Origin: Oreocharis arfaki
Lineage: Eukaryota; Chordata; Aves; Passeriformes; Paramythiidae
Direction: 5' to 3'
Assembly (NCBI GenBank): GCA_013398015.1
Contig: VZRR01012411.1
Span: forward strand, 267,671 to 331,670
DNA length: 64,000 nt
Under the pieces are notes generated by a model that had not been told where the DNA came from, searched no databases, and saw nothing but the letters and a program-made list of their open reading frames with translations. Made by a program: the position numbers and the translations under genes. This document shows, in pieces, positions 12,601-27,600 of this stretch (within the stretch, counting starts at the first letter, position 1; every line of letters starts with the position of its first letter).

Positions 12601-15600
12601 GACTCCTTCCATTGAGATCTTAACCTTAATTGTCTCTGATGGTGAGGCTGGCCTAGATGTGAAAGACTGCTGTTATGATGGACCTCCTCCTCCAGTTTCA
12701 CGTCATGATCCATTTCCTCTTTATGACCTTAACATCACTGTACTTCCAGTGGACAACCAGCCTCCATCGATTGCAACTGGTGAAAGCTTCCTCTCACTGT
12801 AGCAGTATAACGTGGGCTACACAGTACTGCAGTGGCTAAAGACCCAGGGTGGTTTTTTAATTGTATAATTTTTAGCATTAGAAATAGCTAGTTGAGATCA
12901 GCATAGAAAAGTTTTGGATGAGAATTTCCATCAGTTTTATTTTCTTTTGCTGGTACAGTGCAAACACCCAATCCAGCTGCCGGTGCAAGTATGAGCTTGT
13001 TGCTCTCCAGCTGCATGTTTAAAGCATGTGGTTATAGATGAGAGCGCTCAGATCCACTCCCCACCATCTCTACAGGCCCATTGCTGCATATGTGAGCTGT
13101 GTCTAGGTAAAAGTGGTCAATATCTTGTCCCTGAACTTAACAAATGCCTCAACAGATGTCAGGTTTATACAGTGCATAAACATACTGATAAATATAGATA
13201 TTTATTTACCTTTGTGTGTACAGTATAAAATAGAAATTTGGGGCTTACATTGTTACTTATATTACCTATGTTTAATTATTTTAGCAAATGAAGACAAAGA
13301 CTAAACATTAATAGATGTGAACCCACATTTTCACAAGTACTCTTTAGAAACTGAAAAACTCAGTTAAAATGGAAATAGAGTTGATAATGTACATCTAGTC
13401 CAACTACAGCCCATTGTGTGAAATTTCCATTGATTTCCTGGGCTTTGATGTGGTCTGTGGTACATATATTAAAAGTACGTTTTCCATATGTTTGTGTCTT
13501 TCAATGTCATTTGTTTTTAAGTATTAGGTAAATGTTCTGTATCTCAGAGAATATTTAAGCTTATGTATGAGTAGTTTGGTAATTTGAAGGTGCTCACCCA
13601 AGTAATGTTCTGGAAATGAAGCATTGTCCCAGCAGGGAAACTAAACAGTGATGCATGAAAAATTGTTCATTATGAGCAATTCTTAACAGCTCTCATGTAA
13701 TTAATGCTCTGACAAACAGATGTAACAACAGTTTTTGGGCAGTATATAAACCTTACCTAATAAATTGCCAGTAAAATAATTTCATGATCCCCTTCTTCTC
13801 TACTTCTGTGATGGCAAAAGCAGAGATGTTGGTGAAAGCAGAGGAGAAAACATTAAAACACAACTCCTCAGCAATTCAGTTTTTGTTGTATTTTCCTCCT
13901 TAGTTATTATTTCCATTCTTATTAACAAAAACAACAGTAAAATGAGCTTACAACCAGCAACGTTTAATGTATTTTTTGTGTGCAGGTGCAAGCTTTGTGG
14001 TGGAGGAGGGCTCCTCAGCAGCCCTTACTACCAACCATTTGTTTGCCACTGATGCTGACACCTCTGCAGATGACTTAGAGTTCGTGTTGGTTTCTCCTCC
14101 TCAGTTTGGTTACATTGAAAATATACTGCCTTCTCCTGGGTTTGAGAAGAGCAACATAGGAATAAGCATAGGTAAGTCTTCACAACTTATGATAATCAAG
14201 CAGATGAAATACAGGAGGCTTGTGAGGGCTCTGCAGTGGGCTCTGGTGGTGCAGATGCAGGTGTGGGCATTAATTTGGGCTTATTGAGGAACACAGGTGC
14301 TGGCAAATGAAGAGCAGTGGGACTTTGCGGGAGGAGTTCAAAGGGAGACTGAAGCCCCGCAAATGAGCAGAATTGGCACTTGAAGGAAACTAGGCAATCC
14401 TTGTTTCATGCATTCCAGCTGCGATCTATTAGAAGTCATGATATGAGACATTAATCTGCTCTCCCTGCCTTCCTCTTCAGTCCCTCATGAAAGGATGTGC
14501 ACTCCCTTCACCTACACATCTGCCAATTACATGCAGTAGCCTGGGTCTCACATTAGTTTCCAAGGCAAAGTTACAAAGGTGATAGAGATGGTGTTTGACT
14601 TAGATGGTGACTTCCCTTGTCCACTTTCAAGCTATGTGAGGCAGTTTCACCCTCAGAACAGGCATGCTTTGCAGTGCTACCAGCTTTTACCAGCATCTCC
14701 AGCTGGAAATCTGCAATCACTGAGTCTTTAAGTTCTCATTTTCATGATTTGTCAGTCAAATAACAGTGTAATTAGAATCATATAGGATCATTTAGCTTGG
14801 AAAAAAACCAATCAGTTTAGCCATTAACTTAGCACTACCAAGGAATCTTGGACCTCAGATATTTTCCCACCTGTTATTTGAGTTAGTTTTACGTAGGCTC
14901 AGTTTTCAGACTGAACTGAAAATGTGAAGCTTCAGAACCCCACCAGAAGCAGAATGATGCATTTATTTTCAGGGGAAAGGCTTGTGTCCCACAAGTGCAA
15001 TGTAACTCTTACAGTCAAAAAATGACAGAGAACTTAAAAAATTCAAGTTGTTTTTCTTTGAAAAAAGACATGGTTTCAATTTTTTTAATGACAGATAAGA
15101 CTAGAAAGCATGAAAATATTGTGCTAACTCATTTTCTCTTTAAAATCTGTAGGTTCATTTCAGCTGAAGCACCTGAAAGCTATGAATATAAACTATGTTC
15201 AGGCCAGGCACATGCGAATGGAGCCAACAGCAGACAAGTTTGTACTTTATGTCACTGATGGGCTGCATCGCTCAGGAGAGACTCCATTTTTTGTGCTAAT
15301 CAGCCCAACCAATGACGAAGTTCCGGAATTCATAGCCAGGAATATCACTGTAAGGAAATAAGCAAAATGCCTGTCACAGAACTTCTTTAACCAGAAACCA
15401 CACTCTGATATAAATAAGAACATTGTTCTGATACCTGTTCCTCTGCATATTTCCCTTACTTTGTGTAAAAGTAAGAAGGCCAAAAGTAGTTTGGCCTACT
15501 TCAGGAAACAGCCCAGTGAAACCCCATGTAAAACTGTAAGACAGAGATTCAGTAGGATAGGAGTAGTGCATAGCTCTTGGAAATTTGCAGTTAAGTAAAA

Positions 15601-18600
15601 AGAAATGATGAAATCTTTAAACAAATAAGTCACCTAGAAAGCAGAGAGATCTTTGGGCTTCTTCTGCATTTTCAAGAGCTTTCACAATTTTTTTATAGAG
15701 TATTTTTTATATTTCTGGCATAGCTTCTCCCCTCTCTGCAGACTGTTTTTAATATAAATAACTCTGAGCACAGAGAGAGTGTAAACTAACTCTTAATGTA
15801 AAGTAAAAAGTGCATCTATAAATTTATATGCACCCATATTTTCAGATACCTTTATGTATTTAGAGGCTTTTTCCTTTGTGCATTTCTGAGCACTAGATTT
15901 GGCTTTGTCTTACTTAATGTATTTTCTATTAATTTGGGCAAATATGAACTCCTTATCTCAACTTCTCTCTTCATCACCATAACCATTTACTTTCTCCATG
16001 TCTCTTAAACTGGTTGAAATCAGTAGCTGGTTAAAAGGCTACTGGGAAAAGAGCAGAGGAATCAAGAGATACACTTGTACACGAAAATACCTTACTCATG
16101 AAACCATGCTAGGATTCAATAATTTATTTTTATGTAAAAGAATTGGATGTTTTTTTCTTTCTGCATTCAGGTTCAAGAAGGGGAGATGAAAGAGCTGGAT
16201 CTGTCTGTTATCAGTGCAGTTGATCTGGATGTGCCTCCAGACCCTCTGGTATTTGGGGTTGTGCAGAGGCCCCTGTACGGGTTCCTTATTAATGGTGTTC
16301 ACGGCAGTGATATTCTACACTATAAAGACTTAATCAACCCTGATCACCACAGCCATGGGTTGCTTGTTCATGACTTTTCCATGGAGCTACTGAAGAATGG
16401 TAGGCGTAGCATTCTTCTGACATTGGTTTTTAGGTCCTTTAATGAGGCAAGTGGCACACTAAAGAAATCTTCATCATTTATTTATTCACTTGCCTTATGT
16501 TTAATTTCAAGACAATGTCTAGGAACGGAAGTTGTCCTATTTAATGCTATTCTTGTCTACTGATTTTAGGAACTGTCAGTAAAATCATCCTGAGAGACCT
16601 CTGTATCAAAAAGGGTAGTAATATGAATAGGAAAATCATCTGCTCTGGAAAAAAAAAAGGGAATAATGTAACATAATGTAACATCATCAAACAGATTTAT
16701 AAATGTTTTACAGCACCTAGAATACAAGGACAACAAGACTGATTTAAAAACACATTAACTGATCATGGGGTTAAGTATTTCTTCAAATAATCCCAGAATC
16801 ACAGAACATATTGAGTTGCAATTGACCTTTAAGGGTCAAGTAATCCACCTCCCCTGCCATGGGCATGGACAATTTCCGCTGGACCAAGTTGCCCAAAGCC
16901 CCATTCAACCTGACCTTGAACATTTCCAGGGTTCCACAACCCCTCTCGACAAATTGTTCCAGTGTCTTACCACCTTTACTGTAAAACCTTCTGTCCTTAC
17001 GTCCAGCTAAACCTACTCCTGCCCCTTGTTATGTCACTACAGGTATTGGTAAAAAGTCTCTCTCTGTCTTTACTATAAACCTCCTTTAGACATTGAAAGG
17101 CTTCAATATGCCTTCACATGTCTAGCAATCAAGGTACAAATTGGACCTGTACAGCTTAGCGTGATCAGTCAGCCTGCTTTAAAGCAGCAAATCTATCTCA
17201 AGTACATGTGATGAAAAAGTGTGTTTAACACTGCCAAGAATATGGTGGGTTCTTCCTGACTGTGGCTATTTAGTGAAACATGGTATCTATCAATATAAAG
17301 AAGAGCATGAATTCAACACTGTCACTCAAATTTCAGTTCAGCCCTCAAAACCTGGGGAAAGATTTTTTTATCTCTCTGCCTGTCTAATACATACCTCCAG
17401 AAATATCAGGTGTCCACCCCAAGTTCTTCTGCCTTTACAAGTCTTGGTTTTGACTCTCTTTCTTGGCTTTTTCCTTTTGTTATACACAACGGTGAAAAAG
17501 CCACCTTCAGCTCAGAACTTCTGATTGTCCGTGGTCATAGATACAAGACCAGCTGTCCTTCCAAATGCTTCTCCAAAGTTCCCTGATGATTATTTAAAGC
17601 ACAGAAAAGTACTGCCTGGCAGTCTCACCCTCTCTATGGTCTCCATCAAAGTGATATGGAATGAGGAGAGGAGAAGAAATGTACTGTTTTCAGATTGACA
17701 GAGACCCCTTTTCAGGACTTAGGCTGGTGACCTTGAGTCAATAGTATGTTCGATCAATGAACAGAAGTGGCTCACCAAACTCATCTTCTGATAGCTAAGG
17801 CAAATTTACTATGGTTACCCTATCATATGGTGGAGGGAGATGGAAGAAAGGTGATTGAAGCAGAGTGAAATGATGTGAGGGATTTTGCAGGAGTCAGATG
17901 AAGTTGTTCTTTCCATTTCTCTCTCCCGTTCTCCCTCTCCCTCTCTTTCTCTCTTATTTTTCTCCCCCTTCCTGCCTCACATAGGAATGAAGCTGATGTA
18001 CATGCATGACAACTCTGAAAACCTCACTGACAGCTTTAAAATTCAGCTATCAGATGGAAAACATAAAGTCCTCAGAACCATTTCAGTAGAGGTCATTCCA
18101 GTTAATGATGAGAAACCAGTGCTGAGCAAGTAAGTCACATATTCCTGTTTCTGACAGTGGGATGTGTTCAGACAAAATGATAGAAAAGTGAACAAAACAT
18201 CAAATCCTAGAATCATACAATTGTTAAGGTTAGAAAAGGCCTTTAAGATCATCAAGTCCAACCATCAACTTAGCATCCCACGATGTTCACCATTAAACCA
18301 TGTCCTTGGCATCTGATGCAAAGAGGAAGCCATAACTAGCAAGAGACTAATGCCAGTAAAAATAATTCTATGTAGGTCTCCATCAGCCTGTTTAACTAAA
18401 AAATTCTACTGAAGGAAGAACATGCATAGTGATGCTCCATAGTAAGCAAACAGAATAGAAATAAAAGTGTGTGGGGAAACATGCTTTTTGCGTCTTTCAC
18501 AAGTTGCTTCAAGGTACTTGCCAGGTGTTGCGCCTCTGCTGAACACTGACCACCATGGTACTGTTTTCCCCTTCCCTGAGACAAACATCTGCCTAAAACA

Positions 18601-21600
18601 CTTCTCTGAAAGCAGTTCTGTATTTTGGCATGAGAGAATCCACAAGGCTGAATCAGGGGAAGACCTTTGAGATTATAATTCTCTTCTTTTATATTCTAAA
18701 ACTCTTTTTCTCAGCCAAAATTCAGCTTCTGAAAAGGTGCACACTAACTTCCCTTACTCTTCAAAGCTAGGAGTTATAAATGAATTAGACATGATCAGAA
18801 ATTGCCTGGCAGGCCATTTATAGATAGGCAGCTGGCTGCATGAGAGCCAAACCTCCTCGACATTTTAAAAAAGAGCTCATGTCTTGAGATCTCCAACTGA
18901 CGACTTGTCACAGAGCATCAGGACCTCCATGGTTGTGACTGTTTTCCAGCCCTAGACAGGCAGATGGGAAGCTAAGAGCCCAAAGATTTTGGTAGTATAG
19001 GTCTGAACCTCTAAATTTTACATTTCAGACTCACAACCTGTTAAGCAGACTGCCACTAAAGAGGGAATTTCTGATGCCTCAGAGTATTTGGCCTCCTTTC
19101 AGGTCAGACTTACATTTCCCACTGCAAAGAATTTTTAATGTTTTTTTTTAACCAGGTAGAGCTTCTTGCAAGAACAAATGTTAGTTTCTCAGTTAAAAGA
19201 TTCTCAGTGACCACATAATGCTAACATGAGAGAATGTCAATTTCTAGTTAGAATAAAGAGTATAATTTATGTATGCATATAACATGTATTGATAATTACT
19301 GATAATTGCCTATTTGTTCCTCACATGCTATAGCTTGATCTGCCATTTTCCACCCTCTCTCTCTGAAAGAAGGTGATGAAGTACAAGAAGTCAAGTGTTT
19401 TTACCTTTGCCCAGCTAGATCCAGAAACTGTTGCTGCCTTGTCTGGCGGTGCTAGGTCTCACCACTTGCCATTCCTATGGTGACCAATTGCATTGAGTGA
19501 GACATCTGCTCCCAAACCAGCTATTCCTTTACAAGAAGTTACTGCCTCTTGCCTGTTACTCCTCCACTGAGATGAGGTGTGCTGCCAGTATTTAGGCAGT
19601 AGTGCTTTAAGAAAACGTTCATTTTGGCACTGAGGTGACTTAGCTGCCACATTCAATCTCTCCATTTTTGGTGTAGGGTACAAACTTCCTTATGCCAGTG
19701 CAGTGTTTTACAGGTGAATATTGGACAGTACCTGTAAGCTTTTCTTTACCTTTTGATCTGGGGGCACTTTCCACCTCAGGGAATTTCAGCTCTCATCTCC
19801 ATTAATCACAGTCAACAGACTGAAGAACCCGTGATGGGATGTTTTTGGCTGGCAAACAGTGCCTCTTATTCACAGTGATTGCCAGAATCTCAGTCTGTCA
19901 CCTCTTGGATTGCATCCTGTAGCTGAGAGTGCCCTTGGGGAATGTAAGGCCTTCGCACATTCCCCTTGAGAGCTTCTTCCCGAAATGAGATCTGGGTGCT
20001 AGAAGGACCATAGAGAAGAAGCCAGTTAGATTTTGTTGTGTCTCTTGCAGATAAAGGTGAGCCTTGAAGACTAGTAATTTGAAAGATAGTCTTTTCCTAA
20101 ATGAGCAATCAGTTCATTGAAGCCAGTGTTGCTGTGCTCTGTAGTAGCAGTAATAATGCAGTCTATTTGTTTACATTGTCTTCGTCCTATAAACTGCATG
20201 AAGGTAAGCTGAACAGGGTCCAGGGGAATAAGAGAGATGTGTTAAATCACAGTTTATTTTAGGTATCTTCGTTGTTTCTCACCATTGTAAGGAGAAGCTT
20301 CTCAGCACTGTTTGTTTTTTTTTTCCCTTTTGAACTGAAATAGGCACCCTCCTTTTTGCAGTTGTCATTTCTCTCAGCATTGGGTTAATCCATATTTCTG
20401 GCAGAGAAATTACATGTGGAAAAGGTTCCTTTTGTTTCTTCAATACATGGCTTTTAATTTTTTCAGGAAGAACGATATAGAGGTGAACATGGGTGAAACT
20501 CAAATCATTTCTGGTGCTGTTCTGTCAGCAGAAGATAAAGACACCCCCAGGGAGAGAATTTACTACTTATTTGAAAGACTTCCAGAAAATGGTCAGCTTC
20601 AGCTCAAGGTTAGTCTTTGTACTTCAACAAAAAGCAGGCATGCAAAGAACTCTCTCTTTTTAGGGCAAAATCAAGTTCATCTTCCTTTTCTCCCAAATGT
20701 CTGTCATATTTTGAAGCAGACAGCTTGGCCAGTTTGATTGTTGAAGGAGTGTTTGAGTCAAACAATGAGGCTGTCCCAGAGGCTTTGGCACTAAAACCCA
20801 GATCCTGAACAGAAGATGGAAGGTAAAACACATGGCTGATCATCTGACGTGAAAATTGAGAGAGATGCTGAGATAATCATCCCACAAAGGGGGAAAATCA
20901 AGCATCAAAGCTGGGAGGGAATGGGGGGAAAATCCTTGATAAAAAAAAAAAACAACCCACAAACAAAAAACCAAAACGCCTTTACTTCAGTTTCTTCAGG
21001 GTTCAGAAAGCATGGAAGGAGTTGCATGTGAAAGAGTAAGCAATACCTCATCAATTAGAAGAAAAGCATGGGGGGAAGGATGGGAAAAGGAAGATGATGG
21101 AAAGGATATTTCAAGAGGAATAGCAAAAAATAAGATTCAAAATGGAAGGAGAGATGATAATCTGTTGACCTAAAATAATACAAAGGAACAAAGATTGAAA
21201 AAAATGCCTTTAAAATTGTGTGCATACATAATAGAAATTAAATTCCATTTCTAGCACTTGTGAGCTTGGAAAGTATTTTGACGCAGGATCTCATCATCAA
21301 TCTGCGGATAACATGAGACTTGTGAATTAAATCTGAGGCAAGAGACAGCTGCTGACTGGAGTCTGTCAATTTAAACATGTAGGGTACACGTGTGTGTCTT
21401 AGCACTCTATCCTTGATAACCTTTGCTCCAAATCTAGTGATGCTGTTACTGCCGCTAAATGTCAGCTACATGAATCAGTCCATCTCAGGGTACTAGGCTA
21501 TCTTCAGAAAAGCAAGACATTTCATGGGATAATTTTTTTTTTCTTTTTTTTTTCTTCTGTGGATCTCTTGGGCTCTAAATTTCTGTGCTTCCCTTTTAGC

Positions 21601-24600
21601 TGTGATTTTGGATAGAACCAAGAGAAGATTTGTGAAATTAAGAAATAGAAAACATAAGTTGGGTCAGGAACTATTTAATTTTCATCTTGGTGTCTGAATG
21701 AGAAATGTGCAGAAATTTATTTCCTGGAGTAAAAGTGGCTAAACTCCATATTACTCTGTTTTATTAATGATCATTGTATCTTCTTCAGTCTTATATCTGC
21801 TGGAAAAAAAACCTCCAGTTATTTGCTGCCCTTCAAAACATACTATGAGGAAAGAGGCTAAAGAAAGGAAGTAGGTAGCTGCCACTAACAGTCCATATAA
21901 TTAAAAAGAAACATAATTAACTGGGGAGTATGCATGGGTGATTATCAGTTAATGTAGGATGCTTTTATTCTTTCTAGGTAGGACAAGACTGGGTGACTCT
22001 CCACACTGGAATGAAGTGCACTCAGGAAGAGCTGGATATGAACCTTGTGAGATATGTCCACACAGGAACTGTGGGGTCCAAGAAACAAGATAGCTTCACA
22101 TTTTACCTCTGGGATGGGTACAATAGATCTCCAGCTGTGGACTTCTACATAAATATCAAGGACTTGGAAAAGGGTAAAGATCCGCTAAACTTGTTATTAT
22201 ACAGTGCCTGCTTCTGAAACAAAGATATTTGAGTACCTGTCCTGATTCTCTCCTGAGCACTATATAAGCCCTGGAAAAACTCCCTGCAGATCCTGTAAGC
22301 TTAACTGCTTGGATTTCACTGTTGGCCAGGTCCTGGGATTTGAAAAGGCTCTGCTGAATGCAGTGTGTTGCACCTTGCCTCCCAGGACTCCCAGCTGCCT
22401 TTCAAAGAGAGCTGAAAATATCTTTCTGAAACTAGCTTTACGTCTGAGTAAATCAGCACAGAAAAATGGCAAATGTGTAAAAAGGTAGACAAAAGACTGT
22501 TTAGAAACAGCTCTGTCTCCCAGGTTATTCTACAATCTTGTGGTCTTTCTTTTCTTATTACATCTCTGTTAGAAACCTAATGGTTAACCTGACACTGCTA
22601 AGATTGGAAGAAGCATCAAAACAGGCTGTGGTCTCCTCATCCTTGGCCCTAATAGGATAATAGTTTTCAGGCTCCAACAGGACAAAGCCCCCAGCAGTGT
22701 GGCTGTGGCTGATTGCATGGCTGATCCTGCTTCGAGCAGAAGGGCAGACTAAAGATGTCTTGAAGTCTCTTCCATGCTGAATTTCTCTATAATCTTACAG
22801 TCTTATACTTTTTCTGCTGGCGAAAGCTTTCCTCTGACTAAGAAATGCAGAAGAGCTCATCCAGCCAACAGGACTATTTTAGTGTTGTTTTGTCTATTCT
22901 GCAGGAGACATTGCTGTTTTTACGAAACTCCTTAGAGCACCGAAAGGAGATCGCAGCTACATCACAACTGATGTCCTCCTTGCACTGGATGGTACTGATA
23001 AGCCAGAGGAGCTCCTTTATGTGATAACCTCCCCACCTCAGTATGGGCAAATAGAATATGTCAGCTATCCTGGCATCCCCATTACGAGCTTCAGTCAAAT
23101 GGATGTGGCACGACAGATCGTCTGCTACGTTCCTAAAGCCAAGGCAGTTGCTCATGAAGATACATTCAGGTAAGGCATAGTACTCCATCCCCCAAACTCT
23201 TCCCTTCGAGTTTTTGGGGTATTTGCAAAACCTGCACTGCATGACACAAAACTCCCAAAGAAATTATTAAAAAGAGCTGGAGACTCAGTGTGAATTCCCA
23301 ATATTCATATTGCACATATATTTCTACTGTAATAAATATAGTTGGGAATGCTTTGGTAATAGATGTATTTTCTCATATTGATGCTGAAAATATTTCCAGA
23401 GACACATTTACTCAATGATACTAGCTTCAACATTATTACAGCACCCAGGCATACAAAGCTGTTAAGATTTAAGTGAGAGAGAAGGACTAAGAATATCCCT
23501 GGTGGAATTTTCCTTTGATATCTTGCTACAGTTGGATGTGGTAAAATGGATCTATTCAGGTATTAAATAACAGTTTTCTTATCTGTTACAGTTTATCATA
23601 TTATTTTGATTATGGGTTTTTTGAATCCCCAAATATTCTGGAATACAATGAAAACTGGTCCACTTAAGCTATTTTGACACTACCACAGCTCAGAAATTCA
23701 TGTAGACACTTGAATTTTTGGGATAAATCCATAGGTTTAGCTATAGGCCCAGTTCAGCAGCCTAATGATAATTATTTTCACCTGTTTCTGAAATTCTCGT
23801 CTTAGAACAGTTTACACTAGGTGAATTCCTAAAGTGAGTGTTTCCTTATTCTGTTCTTAAATGAAGCTCCCTTAGTTATAAAATAGAATGATGTAATGAA
23901 TTATCATAAGATAAAGAGCAGATGTATTGCTCAAAGTCTTGTGACCAGCTTTGTAAAAAGATCAAAGTCGGGGAAAAGAAAAAGCTCAAAAATAAAGAAA
24001 ATATTTCTAAAGGAAGAATGCTTATTTGTTCCTAATATTGGCCATTTTCTCTGAAAACAGCTTTTGACAGAAGATAGACTTACTGTAAATTTCAAAATTA
24101 AGAGCTTATTGTTTTTCATTTGTGGCTAAGACAAATTAGGGATTTAATTCCTAAGAGCTGTGATTCAGAGAAGACCCCTTTTTACACTCTCCTAGAATAG
24201 ATTCCTGATCTGAATGGCTTTTTCCGTGAGGCAGGATGAAGTTCACGAACTTGTGGCATCATCCAGTTTGAGAGCTTTTTTGCAAGCAATTCAAGCAAGC
24301 AGGGCATGGAGATATCAAATAAATCTCCCTGTGACACTGGTTCAGATAGCATTGTCCAGAGTTAACCCAAAAGTGATTCTGAAACTTTGCTTAGATGAAA
24401 CATTTTTAACTATCCCTTCCACTACATTCAACGTGGTGGAAATTTTAGTTGGAAGATTTGTCTGATTCACTTGTACTCACTACAGAAAAAGTGAACAAAT
24501 ACTCCCTGGTTTTGTGTTTCTTGATTGTGAAACACTTTCACCAAAACTAGAATAAGATTATACAAGTAAGGTTGCAATCATGCCAGCCCTAGTTTGGGCA

Positions 24601-27600
24601 GCATAATATAGTGGCCTGTGTCTGTATGACTTCCATATCACACTAACGACAGCAGATCAAATAATTCCAGGGAAATTGAAAATGTGGATAAACTCAATGT
24701 TTTCAGTTTAGGCCAATGGCTAAGAACCAAACTAGAAAGTCAGCCTTATGAAAGTAAGGTTATGATACTTTAATAAATATTGATATTTGATAACTATTTC
24801 AATCACAATAATCACATTCCTTGACGTTATCATTTGGAAAATAATTTGGTTTTGTGTAGGCATACAAATATTCTGGCAGAACAGTATTATTATTTCAACA
24901 AGGAATTAATTATATGGGTAATTATGGGAGGAGGAGGAATTAACTGACCAGATTTTTACTTCCCACTAAAGTACTTCCTTCAGACATAAATTTACCTGTA
25001 TTGTTTGGTGCTGATGGCCTGGAAGAAAGATTTGGCAGTGCTTGTTTGGACAGACGACTTTAAGTGATTAGCAACCTGACATCAGATGCTGGCAGCAGGA
25101 TGCTAAAAGAACATGCTAATGTCCTCCATTTTGACATGCTGGCTAGATTTTGTAATGAGTTGGCACTGCTTATGATTCCATTTTTATCTTTTAAATGCCA
25201 TGACAGATGGTAGGTCCTATAGCCAACTCCATTGCCATCAAACTGCAGAAAGCATGAAATGTTGGTAGTTGTGAAATCAAACCATGCAACATGTCCTCCA
25301 AACTTTGCCTGGGAATTGTACCCTAAATGTTATCAGATTGAGAATATTGGCTGCTCTCCATTCCCGAGGAAATTGCAAAGCAGACATAAACCAGAAATAA
25401 ACAACCAAAATCTCCTGAAGTGCAGAAGAAGGACATCTTGGACACAGGCAGTTTCATGACCTCTGAAACTGAGCAGCGAATGAAATTCATCGTAAATTTC
25501 AGTCTGGTGTATACATCCAGGAGCTTTGTTCCTATCCAGTATTCTGGAGAAGGCTGGATGAACCTTCAGTTTCATGAACTGAATTATCTAAATTTTTCAC
25601 TTTAATATTGTTTAAGACATCATCCAACTGTTTTTATAGCAATCAAAAGAACGAGAGAAAATTCACTTCTGCTGCAATCCTTCTGGCGTTTTGAGAGAAG
25701 GTTAAGGTCTTGACTGAAGGTGCTTTATCCTTTTTTCTCCTAAGCATAGTATTTATCGTTGTAATTCTAGTTCTGTATTTGATTTCAGATAGCTTACAAA
25801 CAGTACAACCCTTTTACCATTGGCACAATAGCATTAGGTCAGTGCAGACAGATGTCTCTAGGTTCCCAGCTGGGAATACCATCCTCAGTAAACATATTTC
25901 TAACTACTACATAGTCCTGGGTCTGCCTATGCTCACTCCCATCTGTTTCATGGCAAAGTGCCAGTTTACAAGTGATCAAGCTCTAATCATCCAATGCTGG
26001 TGAAGGCAATGAGGAGTTTTAGATGGACAGTCTGTGTGACACAGTAAGCTGCTCTGTGACCTACTGAAAGTCACTCACATTCGAGTCACGCAACAATATA
26101 TTAGGTGTTGACCCTGTAATTTTTAAAATACTTCTTCCAGGTCTGCAGTCAAGAGATCAAGAGGAAATAGATAATCTACTAAACGTCAGCCAGTTCCCAT
26201 TTCACTTACGTATGGTAGAAGAGTATTAGGTGGAAAGCAGCCAGTTAGGCTTGCCCTCATGCTGTCTGAAACAACTGTCCCACTCTACTAGGGACAAATT
26301 TCTTTGCACAGCAGACTCTGCTCTGGCTCAGGCAGAACAAACCTGTGTGAAAACCATTTCACAAAATGCTTTTGTGTATGCTGTCCAGCATAGTCACTGA
26401 AACTTATGTAGAAAGACAGGTAATTCATACATACTATAAGTTGATGGGACATGAAGGATCATGAGACATTTGACATTTTCAGAGCAATTTTTAATTTCAT
26501 ATACCCTCAGAGTTTAATATTAGAGGCATGAAAATGTTCCATGCAATTCTTTTCAGAAGAAAATACATAAATAATGATCTTGACAATGAAATTTAGCATG
26601 AATTTTAAAGTCTAAAAGATTTTTTTTCTCCTCATTTTCCTCCACTAAATTTAATAATAAATTTCTGCAGACCATGCTGTCACTCGTGTGGCAAAAGCCC
26701 ATATCCAGCCGGTAGGCTTCTGTCATGGTTTAACTGCAGCCGGCAGCTGAGCACCAGGCAGCTGCTCACTCCCTCCCCACCTGGTAGGATTGGGGAGAGA
26801 ATTGGAAACGTAAAAGCGAGGAAACTCATGAGTTGAGATAGAGACAGTTTAATAGGTAAAGCAAAAGCTGCACACACAAGCAAAGCAAAACAAAGAATTA
26901 ATTCACTGCTTCACATGGGCAGGCAGGTGTTCAGCCATCCCCTAGAAGGCAGAGTTCCATCAGGCATAACAGTGACTTGGGAAGACAAATGCCACCACTT
27001 CAGGTATCTCCCCTTCCTCCTTCCTGCAGCTCTATACACTGAGCATGACACCAGTTGGTCTGGGATATCCTTTGGGTCAGCTGGGGTCAGCTGTCCTGGC
27101 CGTGCCCCCTCCCAACTGCTTATGCACTCCCAGCCCTATCACTGGCAGTGCCATGTGAGAGGCAGAAGAAGCCTTGATGCTGTGTAAGCACTGCTCAGCA
27201 GTAGCACAACCAAAACATGCTTTTGCTGTCAACACTATTTACAGCACAAATCAAAACCACAACCCCATAAAAGTGACTATGAAGAAAATTAACTCTACCC
27301 CAGTCAACAACAGCAGAGCTTCCAACAGATTTTCTCTACAGCCTCGGGCTCCTTTCTCTTAGTTTTGAAAGGAAAACTATCTGTAGTGAATGATCAAATC
27401 TTTAGTGTAGCTAAAGAAACATCACTACTTGAGAGAGAACTACAAGAAACGATGTTGCTATTGATAGAAATTCCCAGCATGGAAGAAGGACTGTGCAGGT
27501 ATGACCCTTTGATAATTCATGCTATGGATATCTAAGTTTTTAACATTACCTTATACAATTTGTACAGTTCTGCCTAGTATATCAGTATTTCACTGAAAGT

